Assembly (NCBI GenBank): GCA_918026815.1
Contig: CAKJVC010000012.1
Span: forward strand, 2,947,308 to 3,011,307
Reading direction: 5' to 3'
Origin: Chalara sp. BL73
Taxonomy: Eukaryota > Ascomycota > Leotiomycetes > Helotiales
DNA: 64,000 nt
The translations under genes were made by a program, and so were the position numbers. The notes beneath the pieces are model-generated. The model had not been told where the DNA came from, searched no databases, and saw only the letters and a list, made by a program, of their open reading frames with translations. Below, in pieces: positions 57,168 through 64,000 of this stretch (positions are counted from its first letter, which is position 1; every line of letters starts with the position of its first letter).

Positions 57168-58294
57168 AATTTTATGTATGGGCAAGATAAAGGCTAATAC
57201 CGGCACTGATACTTCCAAGCATGTTAACCTCGACTGAGGTAGATAATGTGAAGATGAAGTTGGTAATGATCACATAAACGAAGATATTCCCCCCACAATT
57301 ATTCCTACTTTCCTTTAGTGAACCTCCCAAGACATATATCTAATAATCACGACTCTCCCTAGAGAAGAGTCAATTCTGAGTATATAAAGAATAAGTCGGC
57401 AAGAGTCATAGAAGTTCCCTGAATGCTGAGCGAGAGAAAACTTCTTTCCCTAATTGTGACACATTAAAGAGACAAATGTCAAGAACGATCGTGAGACGTT
57501 GGTCTAGGTGAGAAGAACGCGAGGCACATGTTACAAGCCGGTAGCTCAAAGAAATATATATCTGGTAAATAGAAATTCAGGTTGGAGCCGAAGAAAATAT
57601 CACGAGCGAGTGATAATGGGGCGGGGCGCTTTGGCGGGAATAGTGCCATGAGTGGCGGATTGCCAGGATGTATGATGCAGGTGAGAGGCTTTGGGCGAGG
57701 ATTTTTTGCGCGGCTTTCCTTGTGGTCGAGAATTTAGTGCGAGGTTGTTCCTGTACTGAGCGATTAGGAGATGGTGCTGGAGGGGGTGCTGATGTAAATG
57801 GTGGGAAGGATGGCTAGCAAGGAAAGGCATACACCTCCATGTATTTGCGAGAAGCTGGGTGGTAGCAGGCGATCTTGGGATGGATGTTGATATGTATCTC
57901 GTATATTTGATCACGTTTGGAAGACGGGTATTTCATAGCAATGTTGAATTTTTCTTTTTTACTAAAGTACAGGAAAGGTCAGGTAAGCACACAGTCTCGA
58001 CCTGTTCGCAGCCAATGCTCGCTGCCATGAAAAGGTAAAATTTTGTTGTTGTAAAAGAGCCAGCGTACCATTAACCTCGATCGCATTATATGGTAAGCCA
58101 GCTTGGTTGGCATCTTCCACCCAAACTCCTTTGTGATGCAATGCAATAGGAAAACAACCATGAAGTGTGCTGCCTGTATCCGGCGGGGTATCGTAGACGT
58201 ATGTGGGAACTGTGTGATGAATATTAGGAGTCTCAGAGATGCAAAAGTAATTACATAGAGCATTTTGAAGCTTGTATGTATGGTAGCTTCTCTT
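57168..58294. other. Convergent 3' intergenic region
   Basis: About 1.1 kb between the Raf1-like gene and NRD1. Short opposed ORFs (57600-57914, 57979-58263) show no domain and are not called. Confidence 0.5.
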
Positions 58295-60912
58295 TCAGGA
58301 ACGTCCTGGTGGTGGTGGTTGAGGTGGAGTTTGCGATTGACCGGGGAACGTGAATCCAGGAGGCATCATTGGCATACCATTAGGTAGTGTTGGGAATGAG
58401 AATGGGAAGTTGGGAAGCCCGAATGCTGGTACTGGAGGTGGAGCGCTGGATTGCGAAAATCGATCATTTCCATCCTCACGTCGGTCGTCATTGCTGCCAG
58501 CTATTAGTACGTGGTATGTCATGATGATTTTCATGGAATATGCTTACCGTTCCCGAGATCCCCGACGCTGATGGCGTGGTCCATCATCATCACGGCCTCT
58601 GTTCGACTTAGGCCCATTCTTGCCCCCCTGGTCGGTTTGCATACGACGACTGATTGCCTTAGATGAAACTCCTTGACCAATTTCAATGTCAGGCTCTTCA
58701 ACCACGATGCCGGATTCGATTGGCTTTCCTCCAGTGCCACCATACTCTGCAGTCAACATCCACTTTCTATCAGCATCGGTGAGTCTACCAATCGGGATGA
58801 CGCTGACTCCGGTCTGATAATCGCTGCAATCACGTGGACCAAATCCAACACCCCAACGAGTCTATAACGTATAAGTTAGCTACGTCTCCAAGAAATAGAG
58901 TTGGAGGTATATGGTTACCCTTAATTGAGAATCTGGGGATCGATTCTTCTCCATGCCCTCTCTCGCCTTGACCGAATCCGCTCGGCTGTACATCTTTACG
59001 AAGGCATGGCGCTTATCCTTGTTGACGATACAGGTCTGGACTCTACCATATGGCTCAAAGATACGTCTCAACTCATGCTCAGGCATCCTTGGAAAGTTAG
59101 TATCAGGAAATTATACGCCTCGACGAAGAATGACTTACGTGACACCTCCAACGAATAGGGTTCGGCTAAGCACTAGAATCTGATCAGTGGACTTATCTAC
59201 ACTTTAATGGAACGTAAACATACCTTTAATACTACCTTGAGGGACAGTAGAATCATGGCCAACCCACTTCTCGCCACCTCCATGATATCTAGGTGGAGTG
59301 GAACTACGACGGCGTGGAGGGCTTCTTTGTCGATAATCACGACCACCACGAGTATCTCCTCTTCCACGATCATCACGATTTCGTCCTGGAGATCTATCAT
59401 TTTCAAAGGTTTGCTCATTACGACGACGGGAAGTTGGAGAGGCTCGGCCATTCCATCCTCGTGCAGGTGATGGGGAACGAGATCGACGACGCTCGAATCC
59501 GTCATGGTCACGTGATTCATTCTGTCTTGCACCCCAGCCATTGTGGGAACCATTCTGAGTAACACTTTGGCCATTGTGACCATTCTGAGGGACAGTATTT
59601 TGATTCTGGATAGGAAATTGTGGGAGAGGGAGACTACCGACTGGTGCAACACCAGAGAGAGAGCCTTGATTACCCATACGAGAAATGATCCCAGCTATCT
59701 GATCAGGAGGCATACCACTCTCTGAAAGTGCCTTGATCAGCATAATCTGCTGTTGAACAGATGAATCGAGCGGCGTAGGCACAGCCGGTGGAGCAGCCGC
59801 AAACGCACTTGTTTGATTACTGGCAAAGTTCGGGGCACCATTACTCGAGCCTTGAGCCTGGTTTGCAAAAGTGGCTGGCACGTTTACAGGCGGAGGTGGT
59901 GGCAATGGCAGAGCCTGGTTTAAGACTGGAGCTTGCAGAGGAGCATTACTTTGGCCATTTGTCACCTTGAACTGACTATCCTGACTCTGACCCAGACTGT
60001 TATTTTGACGCGCCATGTTGGCAAGTTGACCCAGCGCTGCCAAAACACTGTTCGGCGCAACTGTAGAGGCTACTGGAGCACTTGGATTTAAAGGTTGAGC
60101 TTGATTTTGCAAGCCTAGAAGATTGCTTGGGGGACTTCCCGGTGGGGTATATGACTTTGCCTGATCTACTCAATGCGAAGGTGGTTAGAATTTGCCAGAG
60201 GGGTAGAAGAGGAAATATTTGTTATCTTACTCAGAGCAGGTGCAAGCTTTTCCTTGAAATTGGTAAGCATCTGGACAGGGAAGGTTTGGCCTTTCTCCCA
60301 AATATCAATAAGTTTGTTGATTTTTTCCTGCGTTTGAGAGAAATAAGTAAGTGGGGGATCCAAGTAGAGAGAAACGGCGAGCAGATTTATGTCATCTGTG
60401 TAGCAACATTACAATGAATGTTATAGACACCTATGATGATTCTTTCAAACAAAGGTGAGATTACTATATTCCGGCTTCATGCGTACCTTTTGTTCACTAG
60501 GCGCTGTTTGGATTATGTCATTCATCAAGACAGGAAGCAATTCTTGGACTCTATTGACGCCAGCGGCAAAGGTGCCGTCCTGAGCAGAGGTGTTTATAGG
60601 TTGTCCAGCATTTTTGGCTTGTTCGGTCCACTTTCGAGTTACGGAGTCTACAACATACAGTACCCCAAGCTTGTGTGTTGGAGGAGCCTTCTTAAAGTGT
60701 GTGTATAGCTTTTGGATGAGGACCGACTCGGACTATTCAAGAAGTTAGTACAATCAAAAGATGCAGATGCAGTAGGAGTTCGAGGCGCTTACCTGTACAT
60801 TGTTGACGCATAAATTGGTGATGCTTGAGATTCGCGATCCAGATACCCCAGGCGGTTTTAGACTGAGCATGGCTTGCAAGCCAGCTTCTAATTCAGCTAC
60901 TGCAGAAGACAT
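58295..60912 (-). CDS. NRD1: Nrd1/Seb1-type transcription termination factor
   Basis: Nuclear protein that reads the phosphorylated RNA polymerase II tail and nascent RNA to direct termination and 3' processing. Exons (minus) 60912-60793, 60732-60487, 60327-60231, 60165-59224, 59172-59139, 59087-58919, 58861-58548 and 58493-58295 give 706 aa. The CTD-interacting domain covers about residues 1-155 (MSSAVAELEAGLQAML..., HKLGVLYVVDSVTRKW, INKLIDIWEKGQTFP). A Gln/Asn/Pro-rich linker follows, with an Arg/Ser-rich stretch before the RRM. The RRM has RTLFVGGV (RNP2) and DKRHAFVKM (RNP1), then the Seb1/Nrd1-specific extension TRWGVGFGPRDCSDYQTG. A Pro-rich tail closes the protein. Both the CID and the extended RRM match Nrd1/Seb1 (SCAF4/8 in animals). 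It is divergent from citrate synthase. Confidence 0.9.
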
Positions 60913-61704
60913 GATGAATAAAAGATGATGATTTCGCAATCCTCAGATCATGCAATGTATGAAGCAACCAGGAATAGAGTCAACGTCGCAGATACAGCTT
61001 TTTAGGACGTGCGGCAAGGCTATCGTATTCACCACTACCCGAGGATACGAGACTACGATGAAAAGTAAAGGTGAAGGGATCGCAACTACGAAAGCGTTCG
61101 AGAGGGGTTGTGTAATTGGCGACGAACGCCTGTGAAGGCACGAACTGTAGAGTTCAACTTGGGAGCAGTGAAATGTACTGCAGAATCCAACTCCAGATTT
61201 TGACTTTATTTCTGTCAGTAGAAGTGGTGATTATGTATCCTAATGGGAAATGGAAATGGGAAGTACGAGAGAGGTTGGGTGTTATGGTAATGTAATGAGT
61301 CGAAAGACAAAGCTGCTTTTAGCGCCTCTTGAGAAACTGATCGAGTGGGTCCTTCACACGTGACTCGGAGCATTGCCTGCTGACTATTCACCCATTGATG
61401 AACACCTGAAATGTGATTCTTGTTTTGGGAATTTATCATATGTTGTGGGGTATAAACATAGCCTAGAAAATCGAATATGTGAATCATTCAGCTATCATAA
61501 AAAATAACTCACGATTCATGTCCCTCAGGTCTTGCCTAAGATGTTATTCCAAGACCCAGGCTTAGGTAAGGCATCCGGGGCTGCTGTTGTTGAGAATTTC
61601 GGTCCCCGTAATGCCCCCATGTAAGTCCGTTCCGTGATTTCAAGTTTCAATCTTTTTTTCTATCTTCCTCAGAATCACCTCCAATTCTTCCCTTCACATT
61701 CACA
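60913..61704. other. Divergent intergenic region (NRD1 / CIT1)
   Basis: About 790 bp holding both promoters. No ORF or RNA gene is supported. Confidence 0.55.
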
Positions 61705-63412
61705 ATGGCCTCTACTCTTCGTCTGGGCTCTTCTGCCCTGAGACTTTCTGCACGCGCTCCTGTTTTCAATGCTAGATCTGCTGCCTTCAATGGCGTGCGA
61801 TGCTATTCTTCGGCGAAGACGCAGGTAAAATAAAGCTCCCTTCGTCCTTGACGTATTGCCGATTAACAAATTCTGCCCAGACTCTGAAGGAGCGATTCGC
61901 TGAGCAACTTCCAGAGAAGATCGAACAGATCAAGAAGCTTCGAAAGTATGAATTAGTCTATCTGGAGCTTTGGTAATTGCAAAAAAACAAAAAAAACTAA
62001 TTCTGGTAGGGAGCATGGCTCAAAAGTCATCGGCGAGGTTACTCTTGACCAGGTCTACGGTGGCGCCCGCGGTATCAAGTCCCTTGTATGGGAAGGGTCC
62101 GTTCTCGACTCAGAGGAGGGTATTCGATTCAGAGGAAAGACAATTCCTGAGTGTCAGGAGATCCTGCCAAAGGCTCCTGGTGGAAAGGAGCCATTACCAG
62201 AAGGTGGGGCGAAATCTGCCTTGATCACAAAGCAGTTACTGATTTCTTCTAGGTCTTTTCTGGCTTCTCCTGACTGGTGAGGTTCCAAGTGAGCAGCAGG
62301 TCCGCGACCTGTCTGCTGACTGGGCTGCCCGTTCGGATGTCCCAAAATTCGTTGAGGAGCTCATCGACCGCTGCCCTGTTGACCTCCACCCAATGGCACA
62401 ACTTTCAATCGCCGTCAATGCCCTCGAGCACGAGTCTGCTTTCGCAAAGGCATATGCTAAGGGGATGAAGAAGACAGAATACTGGGGCCATACATTTGAG
62501 GATTCCATGGACTTGATTGCCAAGCTCCCAACCATTGCTGCCAGAATCTACCAAAACGTTTTCAAGGGGGGCAAGGTCGCTGCAGTTCAAAAGGACAAGG
62601 ATTACGGTTTCAACTTCGCCAACCAACTTGGATTTGGAGAAAACAAGGACTTCGTTGAGTTGCTCCGACTTTACTTAACTATTCACACCGATCACGAGGG
62701 TGGAAACGTTAGCGCCCACACCACTCACTTAGTCGGAAGTGCTCTCAGCTCTCCATTCCTGTCACTTGCCGCTGGCCTTAATGGTCTTGCTGGTCCTCTC
62801 CACGGTCTTGCCAACCAAGAGGTCTTGAATTGGCTTACAAAGATGAAGGCTGCAGTTGGTAACGACCTTAGCGATAAGGCCATTACTGACTACCTCTGGT
62901 CTACCTTAAAGGCCGGCCAGGTTGTCCCTGGTTACGGTCATGCTGTTCTCCGCAAGACTGACCCCCGTTACACCGCTCAACGTACCTTCGCTGAGGCGCA
63001 TCTTCCAGATGATCCAATGTTCAAGCTTGTCAGCCAGGTTTACAAGATCGCCCCGGGCGTGTTAACTGAGCACGGAAAAACCAAGAACCCATACCCCAAC
63101 GTAAGTAATCTCGAATTTTAACACCATTCACCTCACGCCGAATTTGATACGCTACATTATCTACAAGAGATATTTTCCTTATGATTCGGTGGCTGACTTG
63201 AAACTTCTACCTAGGTTGATGCTCACTCCGGTGTTCTCCTCCAATACTATGGTCTGACCGAGGCCAATTACTACACCGTTCTCTTCGGTGTTTCCCGTGC
63301 CATTGGTGTCCTTCCTCAACTCATCATCGATCGTGCCGTGGGAGCTCCTATCGAGCGACCCAAGTCCTTCTCTACCGAGAAGTGGGCTGAGATCGTTGGA
63401 GCCAAGTTGTAA
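61705..63412 (+). CDS. CIT1: Mitochondrial citrate synthase
   Basis: Condenses acetyl-CoA and oxaloacetate to citrate, the entry step of the TCA cycle. Exons 61705-61824, 61881-61945, 62010-62203, 62253-63100 and 63215-63412 give 474 aa, the normal size. The first ~38 residues are an amphipathic, Arg/Ser/Ala-rich presequence ([19 protein letters not shown]) for mitochondrial import, with a likely cut near RCYSSA. Catalytic regions are intact: His in [47 protein letters not shown] and [14 protein letters not shown], containing the active-site His and Asp. The tail reads GAPIERPKS...AKL without a peroxisomal SKL. This fits the mitochondrial form rather than the peroxisomal form or methylcitrate synthase, although methylcitrate synthase is a close relative. 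Confidence 0.94.
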
Positions 63413-64000
63413 AGAACGGATGGGTAATGAAACCGTAGAGGCGGCTTGTAAGAACACAGGATTAGTTGATAGACGGGGGTTTCGATGGGTATTAGCGCTG
63501 CCACCTGTACTTTATGACCAGCGTGCTGCCTTTTTGCAGCCATTCCTGCCTTTATTAGACTGATGATCACGTTTTTGAGCCCTCTGGTTTTGATTATTTT
63601 GATATACTATTATGATTACTACCTACTCAACTCCCTAAAAGAATAAAAGCTGTTAATATCCAGAATATATCCGATTGATCTGATTTGATGTAGGCTGGAC
63701 TTTCCACTTCCCCAATAAATCTATATAGGATCGGCAACAGCTACGAGCGAAACGCCAAACATAATTCAAGTTGTGGATATCTTCTAGAAGCTAAATCATT
63801 TGGGAAAAAATAGACTGGCTTGGCAGGGAGGCATGTTGAACTCAACCGCCAAACTCGCTCAACCACCGAAGCGGACTATTTTTGCCTTGGGGAAACCCGG
63901 CCAAGGCTGGAACACCCGAAGTCCCCCCAACCACATGCGCAACACAAGCACATGAAAAAAAGAGGCGTGTATCCGGAGATGGCACACTCCATTCACCATT
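63413..64000. other. Downstream region to right edge
   Basis: CIT1 3' end and spacer. No ORF with recognisable content reaches the right edge. A neighbouring gene may begin beyond it. Confidence 0.45.

Noticed and set aside
57600..58263. Two minus-strand ORFs of about 100 codons downstream of NRD1
   Set aside because: No family similarity and they sit in the shared 3' region of two convergent genes.

Overview
This window is nuclear DNA of a filamentous ascomycete (Pezizomycotina). Leotiomycetes is my best guess, from overall protein and intron style rather than from any marker search. The evidence is many GT-AG introns of about 47-80 bp with CTAAC/CTGAC branch sites, genes on both strands without operons, and typical fungal families: Fet3 ferroxidase, AA9 polysaccharide monooxygenase, Vnx1 exchanger, Sfl1-type HSF factor and fungal FGGY kinase. 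Exon models were built by hand. Each was checked for a continuous reading frame across every junction and for a total length divisible by three.

Layout. 0-7.5 kb: FET3-type ferroxidase (+) with three exact ATCAGATAA iron-GATA sites in its promoter, a non-canonical AA9 enzyme (-) lying tail to tail with it, then a Ptc6-like PP2C phosphatase (+). 7.5-10.3 kb: an AT-rich stretch without genes. 10.3-15.8 kb: Vnx1-like vacuolar cation/H+ exchanger (-) divergent from the proteasome ATPase Rpt6 (+). 17-22 kb: FGGY carbohydrate kinase (+) and an F-box protein (-). 24-28 kb: Sfl1/HSF-type transcription factor (+) and the ribosome-biogenesis protein Brx1 (-). 29-35 kb: Rab11/Ypt3 GTPase (-) divergent from a large chromodomain protein with three CCCH zinc fingers (+). 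35.6-42.3 kb: Tad3 tRNA deaminase subunit (-) and a Puf4-type pumilio protein (-). 45-49 kb: RNA polymerase III second subunit Rpc2 (+). 49.9-57.2 kb: DCAF4-like WD40 protein (-), a small ABM-type protein (+), and a large WD40 protein resembling Rik1-associated factor 1/DIM-9 (+). 58.3-63.4 kb: Nrd1/Seb1-type termination factor (-) divergent from mitochondrial citrate synthase (+).

Most genes are housekeeping, so the window reads as ordinary core genome. No secondary-metabolite cluster, intact transposon, tRNA, rRNA or CRISPR array was seen. The best leads are the iron-GATA cluster at FET3, the chromodomain/CCCH protein with a possible Chp1-like C-terminus, two probable CUL4-DDB1 adaptor proteins 1.5 kb apart (one a likely heterochromatin factor), the AA9 protein lacking a usual second-sphere histidine, and three stop-free introns of 3n length, one of them GC-AG, that are invisible to plain ORF calling. 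No clearly new multi-gene system was found.
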